The notes: generated from the letters alone by a model not told the origin. A stretch of 64,000 nt of DNA from Cellvibrio japonicus Ueda107 (GCF_000019225.1 NC_010995.1:4472501-4536500); one strand, 5' to 3'. Positions 1 through 8,183 are shown, numbered from the stretch's first letter. A program made the numbers and translations.

Positions 1-317
1 GAAGGAGTTTCAAGCTCTTCAATACTTTCATTTTCTGCTAATGTTGTTTCGTATAGGGTAAGCAGCTCGCGTAGATAGTCTATGTTAAAATCATATGCTT
101 TTGGCTTTAGCTTATTGATTATTAGATTTAGCGCTCTTGCAATTGTGGTTTTTCCTGTATTATTTTTACCAATTATTAGCGTGCTAGATGGGGCAACTAG
201 AGATTGCTTTTCTTGATCTTTTTTTACTGCAATTTCCTTTGAGCCCACAAAATGGACGGCATTGTTTTTATCCTTGAATTTGCGAAAGTTTTTAATGGTC
301 AGTGATTCTAGATACAT
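1..317 (-). CDS. AAA-type ATPase, OLD/RecF-like, N-terminal part (cut by window edge)
   Basis: Translating the minus strand from the ATG at 317 gives an open frame to the window edge (about 105 residues). It begins MYLESLTIKNFRKFKD, the typical opening of SMC/RecF/OLD-type ATPases, and carries a Walker A motif IGKNNTGKTT. A purine-rich ribosome site (AAGGAAACAG) lies just before the ATG. The family uses ATP for DNA binding or cleavage in repair or phage defence. The nuclease or signature domains lie outside the window, so the subfamily is not determined. An HNH endonuclease gene lies 92 bases upstream on the same strand, so the two could be co-transcribed. Confidence 0.75.
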   Translation of the reverse strand, partial: MYLESLTIKNFRKFKDKNNAVHFVGSKEIAVKKDQEKQSLVAPSSTLIIGKNNTGKTTIARALNLIINKLKPKAYDFNIDYLRELLTLYETTLAENESIEELETP

Positions 318-409
318 TTCTGTTTCCTTGCATTGAGATGCCTTTGGTTATCGAGCTTTTTCTGTAAGGTGTTATTTACCTTATGTCCGCTTTGAGCACA
401 AAGCATACA

Positions 410-1168
410 TTACGCAACACATAGCACTTTTCCACGATGCCTATTTAACGCTCCCACATCCGGCAAAAACCTATACGGCATCTCCAAAACCTTCCCCTCA
501 AATTTCAAAAAATATTCCTTAAACACTTCATTCTTCGCCTGTGCTTTAACCTTATTCGATATCACCAACCGAAAATCGTCATCAAACGAAATCAAATGCC
601 GGTCAAAGGCTTTGTCGTAGAGTGCATTTAACGCGATGCCATTGGTGGGGTCGGCGCGGCGAGTTTCATCTTCGGCCCAAGGGATAATGTGGCTGGCGAC
701 TAATAGTTCCGGTATGGCAAGGCCGGAGATCGCGCAGCGGTGGTTGTAGCTTTCTAATACCGTGCGGCGAAAAAACTGTTGTACGCGGCGTGTTTTTGTT
801 TCGCGTAGCGTTTCCGTTTCGCCATAGGGTATTTTAGGTTCGCTAACCTGGAGGGGATGTAGCGGCATTGCGATAACGCGAGTTTCGTAAAGTGCTTCGG
901 CTTGCTCGGCAATATCGGTGGCATTTTCCAGAAAAGCATTCCATAAGGCACGATCTGTCTTACTGGTACTGGCTAAACCTTTTTGGTTGAGCGCGGGATC
1001 GAGGCTCGCGAAGTTACAGGCTTTCATCGCCACGGCCGATGGCGTGCGGCCAATGGCCGTGGCGAGTTGGATAATATCCGGGTTGTGCTGATGCAATTTG
1101 CCAAACGGCGTTCGGCAGTAGAGGTGGAGTGTTAGCAGCAGCTCGTCGGTTTGCCAGTGATTCGCCAC
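410..1168 (-). CDS. HNH endonuclease domain protein
   Basis: A 252-residue protein, apparently starting at GTG 1168. The C-terminal half has the HNH_2-type nuclease pattern: CAISGL, then SHIIPWA (metal-site histidines), then DPTNGIALNALYDKAFD, which holds the Asn and the final Asp/His. The N-terminal half (residues 1-110) is a conserved domain usual in this group of bacterial HNH proteins, and I cannot assign it a function. No signal peptide or membrane segment is visible, so it should act on DNA in the cytoplasm. It sits upstream of an OLD-like ATPase on the same strand, a setting common for restriction or defence genes, but no methylase is visible here. Confidence 0.8.
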   Translation of the reverse strand: MANHWQTDELLLTLHLYCRTPFGKLHQHNPDIIQLATAIGRTPSAVAMKACNFASLDPALNQKGLASTSKTDRALWNAFLENATDIAEQAEALYETRVIAMPLHPLQVSEPKIPYGETETLRETKTRRVQQFFRRTVLESYNHRCAISGLAIPELLVASHIIPWAEDETRRADPTNGIALNALYDKAFDRHLISFDDDFRLVISNKVKAQAKNEVFKEYFLKFEGKVLEMPYRFLPDVGALNRHRGKVLCVA

Positions 1169-1311
1169 CCTTGTTTACCCCCGGTGGCCCTGGCTATTTA
1201 CGTTATTCTTCATGTTGCAATCCATCGATAGTTCCTAGACCTGATTCTGGCCTATAAATAGTCATTTGTGAAATACATCCCATTACGTGAGGGGCTAGAG
1301 GGGGCATTAAA

Positions 1312-1330
1312 TTGATCATTATTTGATCAA
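1312..1330. promoter_or_regulatory. Inverted repeat TTGATCA-N5-TGATCAA, possible operator
   Basis: Two 7-base arms (1312-1318 and 1324-1330) form a perfect inverted repeat in the region between the divergent HNH gene and the HipA-like gene. Its size and place suit a repressor site acting on either gene. No regulator is assigned. Evidence is the symmetry alone. Confidence 0.3.
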
Positions 1331-1474
1331 AACATGACCTAATACTGCCCCTAAAGGCACCCACAAGTTATCCACAGGATTAACACAAGGTTGTGCGTTG
1401 ACTCCGAGGCTTGAGGTTTTACACTCGTAGACCTTATGCCTTGGTGGTGTTTTGAAAGCAATGCCGGGAGCCCT

Positions 1475-2197
1475 ATGTCGTTAAATAATCCCCGTATCGA
1501 GATAGCGACTGCGTATCCAAACCTTCAGGAAATATCCGTGGGTAAGGGTAAGGGCGTAACACTGTTTGGAGATATTCATACAGACCAGGGCGCAAAGCGG
1601 GCTTTTGTTAAGTTACTTAGCCTGGAAGGGATTGCCAGAGAAGCCATTTGTTCCGTTGTAGGAAGGATGTTGCACCTTCCCCTTCGCCAGGGGTATTACG
1701 TTAATGTGGCGAATACACAATTCCACCGCCAGGTAGGGAATCTGGAGCATTTGGCGTTTGGAACCCTGGACGATGCTACGCGGCTATTCCCGCTGAAAGA
1801 ATTGTCCAGTGTTGAAACGGATTTGCTCAAATGGGACGATGTATTAAAAAGCGCTGTATTTGATGAATGGATTGCCAATGGGGATCGACTACCAAATAAC
1901 ATGGTCTTTGAACGAGGTGGTGTATTTTGGTTGTTTGACCATGATGAGGCTTTTCCCGGGCATGTGAGCGCTGCTACGCCGGTTAGCCCTCAGCTTTTGG
2001 CTTTATTGGCCAGAGGTAAATCGGAATTTGATCTGTATCGCATTCGTCAGCAAGCAGTAGACATTATTGAAGCCTACAAAAAAATTGATTGGCATGAAGT
2101 TTATGATGATGTCCGTATAAAAGAAGAAGGAAAGTGTATGAAGCCATATTTCGATAAACACATTCACTTTTTAAAAGCGCGTATTCCGGAAATGTGA
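1475..2197 (+). pseudogene. HipA-like kinase, C-terminus removed by IS insertion
   Basis: The reading frame resembles the HipA-family kinase group that pairs with a small partner protein rather than with HipB. It includes KRAFVKLL (ATP-site Lys), FDEWIANGDRLPNN (catalytic-loop Asp/Asn) and WLFDHDEAF (metal-binding Asp). I choose ATG 1475, which has GGGAG 5 bases upstream, over ATG 1436. The frame ends at TGA 2195-2197, and those three bases are the first bases of the IS element. Joining across the IS and counting the 3-base duplication once, the frame continues for 30 codons at 3444-3533 and stops at 3534-3536. The original protein was therefore 270 residues and the present one is 240. The kinase core is intact, so the truncated protein may still fold. 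Confidence 0.75.
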
Positions 2198-2224
2198 TCT
2201 TGCCCAGCAACCGTGGACACAGTT

Positions 2225-3085
2225 TCAAGCACTCATCCGGGCCTCGTAGGCTTGCGGGCTGATGTGCCCCAGCGTGCTATGTCGCCGCTGGCGGTTATAG
2301 TCGGTTTCGATGTATTCAAACACGGTTTCACGCATCTGGGCGCGGCTCATGAAGCGCTCGCCATGGATGCATTCGACCTTCAGGCTGTGGAAGAAGCTCT
2401 CTGCACACGCATTGTCGTAGCAGTTGCCTTTCGCGCTCATACTGCATCGCAGCTGATGAGCGCGGATTAGACCCTGATAAGCCGTTGAGCAGTACTGACT
2501 GCCGCGGTCGCTGTGTACGATCACTCCCTTTGGCTGCTTTCGCCGCCACAGCGCCATGTGCAGAGCATCGCAGGCCAGGTCAGCCGTCATGCGTTCGCTC
2601 ATGGCCCAGCCGACCACCATGCGCGAGTACAGATCAATGATTACGGCGAGATACAGCCAGCCCTCGTCCGTGTGCAGGTAGGTGATGTCGCCCACCCATT
2701 TCTGATTGGGTGCTGATGCTGTGAAGTCTTGCTTGAGCAGGTTCTCTGCCACCGGGAGCGAGTGTCGGGAGTTAGTTGTGGCCTTGAACTTCTTGGCCGC
2801 CTTGGCGCGTAAGCCTTGTCGCTGCATCGAGGCTGCAACCGTCTTGCGATTACAGCGCAGCCCGGCTTCCCACAGGTCATGGCACAGCCGCGGGGCGCCA
2901 CTGCGGCCCTTACGGGCGTTATACGCTTGCGCGACCCGCTGATCCAGCTCGGCCCGTTGCTGGTGGCGCGTGGATGGCTCGCGTGAGCACCAGGCGTAGA
3001 AACCACTGCGGGCGACACCCAGAACACGGCACATGGCTTTCACCGAAAACGCTGGGGCATGTGTCCTCATGAAGGCGTACTTCAC
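2225..3085 (-). CDS. IS3-family transposase OrfB (DDE integrase domain), copy 1
   Basis: A 286-residue protein with an N-terminal HTH_21-type segment followed by an rve integrase core. The catalytic triad is visible: Asp in WVGDITYLHT, Asp in VIVHSDRGSQY and Glu in NACAESFFHSLK. Its start overlaps the OrfA stop by ATGA. In IS3 elements the active transposase is usually the OrfAB fusion made by -1 frameshifting. The A AAA AAG heptamer near the OrfA end (minus strand, 3121-3115) supports that here. All family residues are present, so it is probably functional. Confidence 0.95.
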   Translation of the reverse strand: MKYAFMRTHAPAFSVKAMCRVLGVARSGFYAWCSREPSTRHQQRAELDQRVAQAYNARKGRSGAPRLCHDLWEAGLRCNRKTVAASMQRQGLRAKAAKKFKATTNSRHSLPVAENLLKQDFTASAPNQKWVGDITYLHTDEGWLYLAVIIDLYSRMVVGWAMSERMTADLACDALHMALWRRKQPKGVIVHSDRGSQYCSTAYQGLIRAHQLRCSMSAKGNCYDNACAESFFHSLKVECIHGERFMSRAQMRETVFEYIETDYNRQRRHSTLGHISPQAYEARMSA

Positions 3086-3381
3086 TTGAGGCTCTTCGCA
3101 AAGTACGCCGCGGCCTTTTTTACGATGGCCAGTTCTTCGGCTTGCTCGGCCAGGAGCCGCTTGAGGCGGGCGTTTTCGTCGGCCAGTGACTGTTCGCGCT
3201 CACTGCTGCTCAGGGTCTGCTGCTGCTTACTGCGCCATCCATAGAGCTGAGACGCATGAAGACCAAGCTGTTCGGCCGCTTTACTAACGCCAATTCGCTC
3301 GGCCAGCGCTAACGCTTCATTCTTGAAGGCTTGGGAGTGACGGGTACGGTTCTGTTTCATCGGGGTAGCGGTTCTTGCCAT
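3082..3381 (-). CDS. IS3-family OrfA (helix-turn-helix), copy 1
   Basis: A 99-residue protein with a transposase_8 type helix-turn-helix (residues about 10-55: SQAFKNEALALAERIG, then KAAEQLGLHASQLYGWRSK). A leucine-rich coiled coil follows (about 60-90, LADENARLKRLLAEQAEEL), used for multimerisation. It binds the IS ends and is fused to OrfB by frameshifting at the A6G run in its last codons. It starts at ATG 3381, close to the IS right end at 3440. Confidence 0.95.
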   Translation of the reverse strand: MARTATPMKQNRTRHSQAFKNEALALAERIGVSKAAEQLGLHASQLYGWRSKQQQTLSSSEREQSLADENARLKRLLAEQAEELAIVKKAAAYFAKSLK

Positions 3382-3443
3382 GGTTCACCTCGTTGCAGTT
3401 TATCGCTTAACGGGGTGTCCACTCGTGCTGGGCAAGATCAATG

Positions 3444-3536
3444 TACAACATCCTGACACAGGACCTTGGGATAAAGCAGGCAGAATTGTTTGCTACTCCT
3501 CACATGCATGTAAAGAATCAAAACCATGAGCACTAA
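3444..3536 (+). pseudogene. Severed 3' end of the HipA-like kinase gene
   Basis: After the right-hand target duplication (ATG 3441-3443) the frame that was open before the IS stays open for 30 codons, beginning YNILTQDLGIKQ. It stops at TAA 3534-3536, overlapping the start of the next gene (ATG 3526) by 11 bases. This overlap is typical of translational coupling and supports the reconstruction. The fragment has no start of its own and is unlikely to be translated now. Confidence 0.7.
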
Positions 3537-4383
3537 TTTTCCGACATTACCAGAGTACGAATTCAGTTGGCGCAGCCTTCAGGTTGAGCCTATCCCATTG
3601 TCGGGTGAGCGCATTACCCTGGGTGCTGTTATTAAAGGCGGTGATCAGGCATTGATTGCTGCCAAGCTGATACAGGCAGAAAAATTAAAAAAAATGTATG
3701 GCGATCAATTGGGTGCGGGTATAGCCGATGCGTTAAATATCTGTATCAAGTCAGCAGAACTTTTTTACAGTAATAAGCCGCTGTCGATGGAATGGGAACC
3801 ACCTTTGGAAGGTTTCTACTTAGGTAAGGTCAATTCATCATTAGCCGACAATATTGAGGAAGGCCTGCATAGAGCAGCCATGTATTGTTCATCCTTTAGT
3901 TTTTCGACAGAGGCTATAAAAACACCATCACCTAAAAAAACGGAGCTTTCCGCACCGGAGTCCTGGCGAAAAAATATCTATGAGGCTGTCGCCAGGCAGC
4001 GGGCCGATTTTGCCGGTTTTTTTGATCGCGCTATTGCGATCCGGGGTTCCGGAGTGCCGATTACTTTTGGTTTTTTATCGGATACCTATGCGGCGCAATT
4101 TGATGCAGTTCCCGATTCAAGCCGGATTCAACAAGCCTTGGTAAGAGCGCAAAGTAAATTGTGGCAATTGGACAGGCTGCGCGATGAAGCGACGTTATTT
4201 AAGCCCGAGCTATGCGAATTACTCATACAAATCCCATCACCCTCAATTAGCGATCCGGAAGGCAGTGCTTTTAAAGATTTTATTGAAGAGCTGCGCTATG
4301 AAGCATCAAGAAGAGCACTGGATGTTTACACTTCCGAGTCGCCTGTTGAAGCAGCACACCATGTAATTGCCAGAGTCGCCTAG
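3526..4383 (+). CDS. Partner protein of the HipA-like kinase, function unknown
   Basis: A 285-residue cytoplasmic protein with no signal peptide or membrane segment. I do not recognise a named family. The N-terminus (YEFSWRSLQVEPIPLSGERITLGAVI) is reminiscent, by type only, of the small partner proteins such as DUF3037 that accompany HipA-like kinases elsewhere. The gene overlapped the intact kinase gene by 11 bases before the IS inserted, so the two formed a coupled operon. The IS, with its genes in the opposite direction, now separates this gene from the original promoter, so expression may be lost or driven from the IS end. Reading as a toxin-antitoxin or defence pair is inference. Confidence 0.6.
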   Translation: MSTNFPTLPEYEFSWRSLQVEPIPLSGERITLGAVIKGGDQALIAAKLIQAEKLKKMYGDQLGAGIADALNICIKSAELFYSNKPLSMEWEPPLEGFYLGKVNSSLADNIEEGLHRAAMYCSSFSFSTEAIKTPSPKKTELSAPESWRKNIYEAVARQRADFAGFFDRAIAIRGSGVPITFGFLSDTYAAQFDAVPDSSRIQQALVRAQSKLWQLDRLRDEATLFKPELCELLIQIPSPSISDPEGSAFKDFIEELRYEASRRALDVYTSESPVEAAHHVIARVA

Positions 4384-4478
4384 CCTCATTTTCTAAGTAG
4401 TAAACGCCTATTGATTTCCGGGAGCTGTGCTTCGTCGTATACCATTTTAAAGCGTTACTGAATAACGTGAATTCTGTT

Positions 4479-5396
4479 CTACACCACCCCCTCAAAGATC
4501 AACGACTTGTGCACGGCAAAGCCTGCCAGGGCGCCATCCCCTATTGCAAAGGTCACACTGCCCGCTGGCCGGGCCAGGTCGCCGCAGGCGAATACGCCGG
4601 GCACGGTGGTTTGTTTGAATTCATCGGTTTTGACATAGAAGCCCATGGGGCTTTCGGCGAGTTCGCAGCCGAGTTCCTGGGCGATGGGGCTGGCGGGGGT
4701 GGTGAGCGGGGCGACGAACAGCCCGGCCAGTTTGATCAGCCTGCCGTTGACAAGTTTTACAACGGCGTTGTGTTCGCCGTCGATTTCACTGACCGCTTCG
4801 GTTTCTATGCGTACACCGCGGGCAGCGAGTTGTTTTTGCTGGGCGTCATCGGGCGTGAAGCAGTGGTTAGTGAACAGGGTGGTGGGGCCCCAGTCGGGGA
4901 TGAGCAGTGCCTGGTGCAGGGAGACATCGCCCACAGCGAGCACACCGAGTTGGCCCTGGTTAAGTTCGTAGCCGTGGCAGTAGGGGCAGTGGAAAACGCT
5001 TTTGCCCCAGCGATCCTGCAGGCCGGGAATAGCGGGCAGTTGGTCGCGCACGCCGCTGGCGAGGACCAGGCGCTTGGCGCTGAAGGTTTGCTGGTCGGTT
5101 GTAGTCACGCTAAAGCCGCTGCCGGTTTTTCCCGCTGCTGTTTTCTCGACGGCCAGGGCCGCACTTTCGCGCCAGGTGACGTTGGGGTAGTTGAGCAGTT
5201 GGGCTTTGGCGTCGCTGGCGATGGCCTCGGGGGATTTGCCATCTTGCCCCAGTAACCCGTGGGAGTGGGTGGCAAAGCGGTTGCGGCGGATGCCGGTGTC
5301 GAGTACCAGTACCTGGCGGCGCCCACGCGCCAGTTGCAGGGCGGTGGCCATGCCGGCATAGCTGCCGCCGATAATAATCACATCGTAAGTCGCCAT
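4479..5396 (-). CDS. Thioredoxin-reductase-like FAD/NAD(P) oxidoreductase
   Basis: A 305-residue flavoprotein of the TrxB-like fold. It has an N-terminal FAD-binding IIGGSYAGMATALQLARG, a redox CPYC pair in FHCPYCHGYE (about residues 135-140) and a C-terminal FAD motif GVFACGDLARPAGSV. It would move electrons from NAD(P)H through FAD to a cysteine pair or a small acceptor. The wide CPYCHGYE context is typical of the stand-alone TrxR-like group found beside redox regulators. It lies 5 bases downstream of an Rrf2 regulator on the same strand, so the two form an operon that is probably redox or nitrosative-stress controlled. Physiological substrate unknown. Confidence 0.85.
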   Translation of the reverse strand: MATYDVIIIGGSYAGMATALQLARGRRQVLVLDTGIRRNRFATHSHGLLGQDGKSPEAIASDAKAQLLNYPNVTWRESAALAVEKTAAGKTGSGFSVTTTDQQTFSAKRLVLASGVRDQLPAIPGLQDRWGKSVFHCPYCHGYELNQGQLGVLAVGDVSLHQALLIPDWGPTTLFTNHCFTPDDAQQKQLAARGVRIETEAVSEIDGEHNAVVKLVNGRLIKLAGLFVAPLTTPASPIAQELGCELAESPMGFYVKTDEFKQTTVPGVFACGDLARPAGSVTFAIGDGALAGFAVHKSLIFEGVV

Positions 5397-5401
5397 GGTA
5401 T

Positions 5402-5902
5402 TTACCTCTTATCGCCTTTTTTGCAGGGGAAATCGTCTTCACCCAAAAAGCCCCGGGTGTGCTGGCCGGAAAAGCCGCTGGCCTGCAGGCGCTGGTGGAA
5501 ATCGGCACTGAGCTGCGCCAGGCTGACTTGGCGAAAGCAGTTGAGTAGCAGGGCTTCGGCCTCGCCGAAGGTGTTGTTGAGCGCGCTGTTGACCGCCTGC
5601 TCTACCAGGCAGCCGGGCGACTCGGTGCGGTTGCCCATGGCGAGCAGGGTGGGCTCGTCCAGGGCGGAGTAGATGTCGTAGAGGCTGATGCTGGCCAGCT
5701 CGCGACCCAATGTCCAACCACCACCGTGGCCTTTTTCGGAACAGACCAGCCCCTGTTCGCGCAGGCCTGCCAGCATGCGACGGATCACCACCGGGTTGGT
5801 TTTCATCATTTTGGCCAGGGCGTCCGAGGTCATGGGCAGCTCGGCTTCGGCCATGTGCAGGAGGATGTGGAGTACACCGGAGAGTTTGGAATCGCGCTTC
5901 AT
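5402..5902 (-). CDS. Rrf2-family transcriptional regulator
   Basis: A 166-residue winged-helix regulator, longer than some of the family. The N-terminal DNA-binding region contains MTSDALAKMMKTNPVVIRRML, followed by the wing GHGGGWTLGR. Cysteines in SPGCLVE and LLNCFRQ could serve redox sensing, but the three-cysteine cluster of IscR/NsrR is not evident, so an iron-sulphur cluster is not supported. It is the first gene of the operon with the TrxR-like enzyme. Its start codon lies inside a long palindrome (5901-5941), pointing to autoregulation. Confidence 0.85.
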   Translation of the reverse strand: MKRDSKLSGVLHILLHMAEAELPMTSDALAKMMKTNPVVIRRMLAGLREQGLVCSEKGHGGGWTLGRELASISLYDIYSALDEPTLLAMGNRTESPGCLVEQAVNSALNNTFGEAEALLLNCFRQVSLAQLSADFHQRLQASGFSGQHTRGFLGEDDFPCKKGDKR

Positions 5903-5941
5903 AGCCTTTCACGTAATTTAATAAGTTACGTGAAAGGCTAT
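5901..5941. promoter_or_regulatory. Long palindrome at the Rrf2 start: probable autoregulatory operator
   Basis: Two perfect 16-base arms, ATAGCCTTTCACGTAA at 5901-5916 and its complement at 5926-5941, surround a 9-base AT-rich spacer. The core TTACGTGAAA recurs as TTACATGAAA at 5972-5981, giving three half-sites upstream of the Rrf2 gene. The left arm covers the start codon, so a bound dimer would block transcription, and an RNA hairpin would hide the start. Assignment to this Rrf2 protein is by proximity. Confidence 0.6.
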
Positions 5942-6015
5942 GCCAGAATATTCGTTTATGCAACTTTATTAGTTACATGAAATAAAGCCAATTCCAAAAT
6001 TAGATATATTGGTGT

Positions 6016-6034
6016 CCAAAATATCCTATATTGG
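6016..6034. promoter_or_regulatory. Imperfect palindrome upstream of hipBA, possible HipB operator
   Basis: CCAAAATATCCTATATTGG is symmetric at 14 of 19 positions and lies 38 bases before the hipB-like start. A TATTGG half-site also occurs just upstream (6007-6012). HipB proteins repress their own operon by binding such sites. The sequence differs from the E. coli HipB site, so this is a proposal from position and symmetry. Confidence 0.4.
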
Positions 6035-6071
6035 CTCTATAATAGATAAAATATTATCCATTATTGAATTT

Positions 6072-6353
6072 ATGGACTTACTTGCCCTTCATACACCGAG
6101 TGATGTGCAGTTAGCGCTGGCCGCGTTTGTCCGCGCCCGGCGCAAGGCACTGAAGTGGTCGCGCGATGAACTGGCCGCGCGCAGTACCGTACCCGCACCC
6201 ACGATCAAGCGCTTTGAATTGACCGGCGAGATTTCGCTGCGACAACTCTTGCTGTTGTGGCAGTGCCTGGACGACCTGGGGCGTTTGGCAGCACTGTGCG
6301 AACGACCCAACGTGCCAGTACCGCGCACTATTGAAGAGGTATTACAGTCATGA
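6072..6353 (+). CDS. hipB: HipB-like antitoxin (XRE helix-turn-helix)
   Basis: A 93-residue XRE-type DNA-binding protein. The helix-turn-helix is visible as WSRDELAARSTVPAPTIKRFELTGEISLRQLL. I take ATG 6072 as the start; an in-frame TTG at 6009 would add residues unlike the family. The stop overlaps the hipA start by ATGA, so translation is coupled. It would neutralise the downstream kinase and repress the operon through upstream palindromic sites. Confidence 0.8.
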   Translation: MDLLALHTPSDVQLALAAFVRARRKALKWSRDELAARSTVPAPTIKRFELTGEISLRQLLLLWQCLDDLGRLAALCERPNVPVPRTIEEVLQS

Positions 6354-7633
6354 AAGCCTATCAGCCGGTGCGCAAATTGGAGGTGCTACGCTGCCTGGGC
6401 GATGGTTCGCAGGTATTGGTGGGCACGTTGGCGCAGAATGCAACAGCCGTATTTTTCCAGTATCACCTGGATTACCTCGCACGCTTTGCGTCACTCTCGC
6501 CCTTCAAACTGCCCTTTAATGCCCAACTGCACCAGGCACCGCCGGAGCCCCATCAGAAGCTCCATGGTGTATTTGCCGATTCGCTGCCCGATGGTTGGGG
6601 TATGTTGCTGATGGATCGTGTGTTTCGCCAACAGGGCTTGCTGCCACAACAGGTCTCAGCCATGGACCGGTTGGCGTATATCGGTGATCGCGGTATGGGT
6701 GCCTTGCACTACCGGCCAGCGCTGGAGAGTGAAACAGCAACCACAGAGGGCTGGGTGACTGTCGATACCCTCGGCCGCGAGGCCCAGGCTCTTTATGAGG
6801 GCAATACCAATACCGTGCTGGCCGCACTGGCACAAGCCGGAGGTTCCGGCGGCGCGCGTCCCAAGGCACAAATTTATATTGATCCTGCCAAGCCGCAACT
6901 GGCGAGTACAAAAGCGCGCACAGGACTGCAACCCTGGCTGGTGAAATTCACCTCGCGCAACTTGCCGCTGGGACATGAGGAATCCCTGTGTGAAGCAGCC
7001 TATTTGCAGTTGGCGGCCAGGGCAGGTTTGCGCGTACCCGAGTGGCAGTTGCTTACGGCAGATTCCACATCTGGCGCCATTGCCTGGCTGGCACTGCGCC
7101 GCTTCGACTGTACGGATACAGGTCGCTACCATATGCACAGCCTGTGCGGCTTGGTCGATACCCCTTTTCGGGAGCCGTCCCTGGATTATGAAGACCTCAT
7201 CAAAATCACCCAAACCCTGTGCAAAAGCGTGGCGGCAGGCCAAGAGTTATTTGCGCGGGCGCTATTTAACCTGGTGGGTTTAAACCAGGATGATCACACC
7301 AAAAACTGGGCATTTTTAATGGACGACAGCGGCAATTGGACGCTATCCCCCTGTTTTGATATGACCTTTAGCCCCAGCCCCACGGGCGAACACATGATGG
7401 CGTTTCAAGGCTATGGTAAAACGCCACCACTCACCGCTATCCAGCAATTGGCAAAAACCGCTGGCTTTTCCCAGTGGAGCGATGCAAAAACCCTCATCGA
7501 AAACACCGTGGCTGTATTTAGCGATTGGCCATCCATTGCCAGTGAGCTGGGTGTGAGCCGCCAAACCCGCACGCTCATCAGCCAGCAGCTTGTGGCCCAG
7601 CAGCAGCGCTTGAGCGCCCTTTATCACCTCTAG
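6350..7633 (+). CDS. hipA: HipA serine/threonine kinase toxin
   Basis: A 427-residue protein of usual HipA length. An N-terminal Couple_hipA region contains LHGVFADSLPDGWGMLLMDR (FxxLLPEG-like). A Gly/Ser-rich loop, AGGSGGARPK, corresponds to the P-loop region that is autophosphorylated in E. coli HipA. The kinase core has LVKFTS (ATP Lys), NLVGLNQDDHTKNWAFL (catalytic loop Asp and Asn) and SPCFDMTFS (Mg-binding Asp). HipA kinases phosphorylate glutamyl-tRNA synthetase or related targets and cause growth arrest. All catalytic positions are present. It converges on the SRPBCC gene with a 13-base gap. Confidence 0.9.
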   Translation: MKAYQPVRKLEVLRCLGDGSQVLVGTLAQNATAVFFQYHLDYLARFASLSPFKLPFNAQLHQAPPEPHQKLHGVFADSLPDGWGMLLMDRVFRQQGLLPQQVSAMDRLAYIGDRGMGALHYRPALESETATTEGWVTVDTLGREAQALYEGNTNTVLAALAQAGGSGGARPKAQIYIDPAKPQLASTKARTGLQPWLVKFTSRNLPLGHEESLCEAAYLQLAARAGLRVPEWQLLTADSTSGAIAWLALRRFDCTDTGRYHMHSLCGLVDTPFREPSLDYEDLIKITQTLCKSVAAGQELFARALFNLVGLNQDDHTKNWAFLMDDSGNWTLSPCFDMTFSPSPTGEHMMAFQGYGKTPPLTAIQQLAKTAGFSQWSDAKTLIENTVAVFSDWPSIASELGVSRQTRTLISQQLVAQQQRLSALYHL

Positions 7634-7646
7634 TTATCGTCTCTAT

Positions 7647-8183
7647 TTAGCCGGCCAGACGCACCGCGTATTCCTGTTCCAATTGGGCATGGACCCGCCA
7701 GAATCCCTGGGGGGTTTTGCCTTCCAGGCGATCGCGCAGGATGTTGAGGTGGGTGTGCCAGCCACCGGCGACGCTGAGGCGTTCACCCGGGTTGGTGAGG
7801 CGGCGGTGGGTGACAGTGAGTTTGACCTGGCCCTGTTGCGGCGCCAGCTCGAAACTGACTTCGGATTCCTCCGCCGAGCCCTGGTTCCAGATGTAGCTGA
7901 GCCGGCGCAGCGGCTCCCAGGCGGTGACGGTGCCGCGCATGGACACATCGCCCGCGCAGTTGGCGTACTTGGGTGGGGGCAGGTCGTTTTCCGGGCTGAG
8001 CTGGGAATTGCGGAAGATGTGGTCCACCCGGCCACCGACCCGCGCTTCCACATCACCGGCGGCGAGCCAGGTGGCGCGCTTGTCGGATTCGGTGAGGTAT
8101 TGCCAGACGCGCTCAATCGGGCCGGGCAGCAGGCGCTCGATGCGCAGGGTATCGGGAGCGGTAAGTACGCCATAGTCAGACAT
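7647..8183 (-). CDS. SRPBCC (AHSA1-like) family protein
   Basis: A 178-residue protein starting at ATG 8183, with AAGGAG seven bases before it. It has the START/AHSA1 pattern, including RIERLLPGPIERVWQYLTES near the N-terminus and HRRLTNPGERLSVAGGWHTHL near the C-terminus. The fold binds hydrophobic ligands in a deep cavity; the ligand is unknown. It lies 62 bases downstream of an ArsR regulator on the same strand, a very common pairing, so it is probably controlled by that repressor. Confidence 0.8.
   Translation of the reverse strand: MSDYGVLTAPDTLRIERLLPGPIERVWQYLTESDKRATWLAAGDVEARVGGRVDHIFRNSQLSPENDLPPPKYANCAGDVSMRGTVTAWEPLRRLSYIWNQGSAEESEVSFELAPQQGQVKLTVTHRRLTNPGERLSVAGGWHTHLNILRDRLEGKTPQGFWRVHAQLEQEYAVRLAG

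Larger units (their letters stand above)
2195..3440 (-). mobile_element. IS3-family insertion sequence, copy 1 (1246 bp)
   Basis: Complete element with terminal inverted repeats starting TGATCTTGCCCAGCA. The ends match at 15 of 15 outer bases and at about 23 of 26 overall. It is flanked by the 3-base direct repeat ATG (2192-2194 and 3441-3443), the short duplication expected for IS3-family transposition. It encodes OrfA and OrfB on the minus strand with a slippery A6G run at 3121-3115. An apparently identical copy lies at 59045-60290 (constant offset 56850, same encoded proteins), so both copies are recent. Confidence 0.95.
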
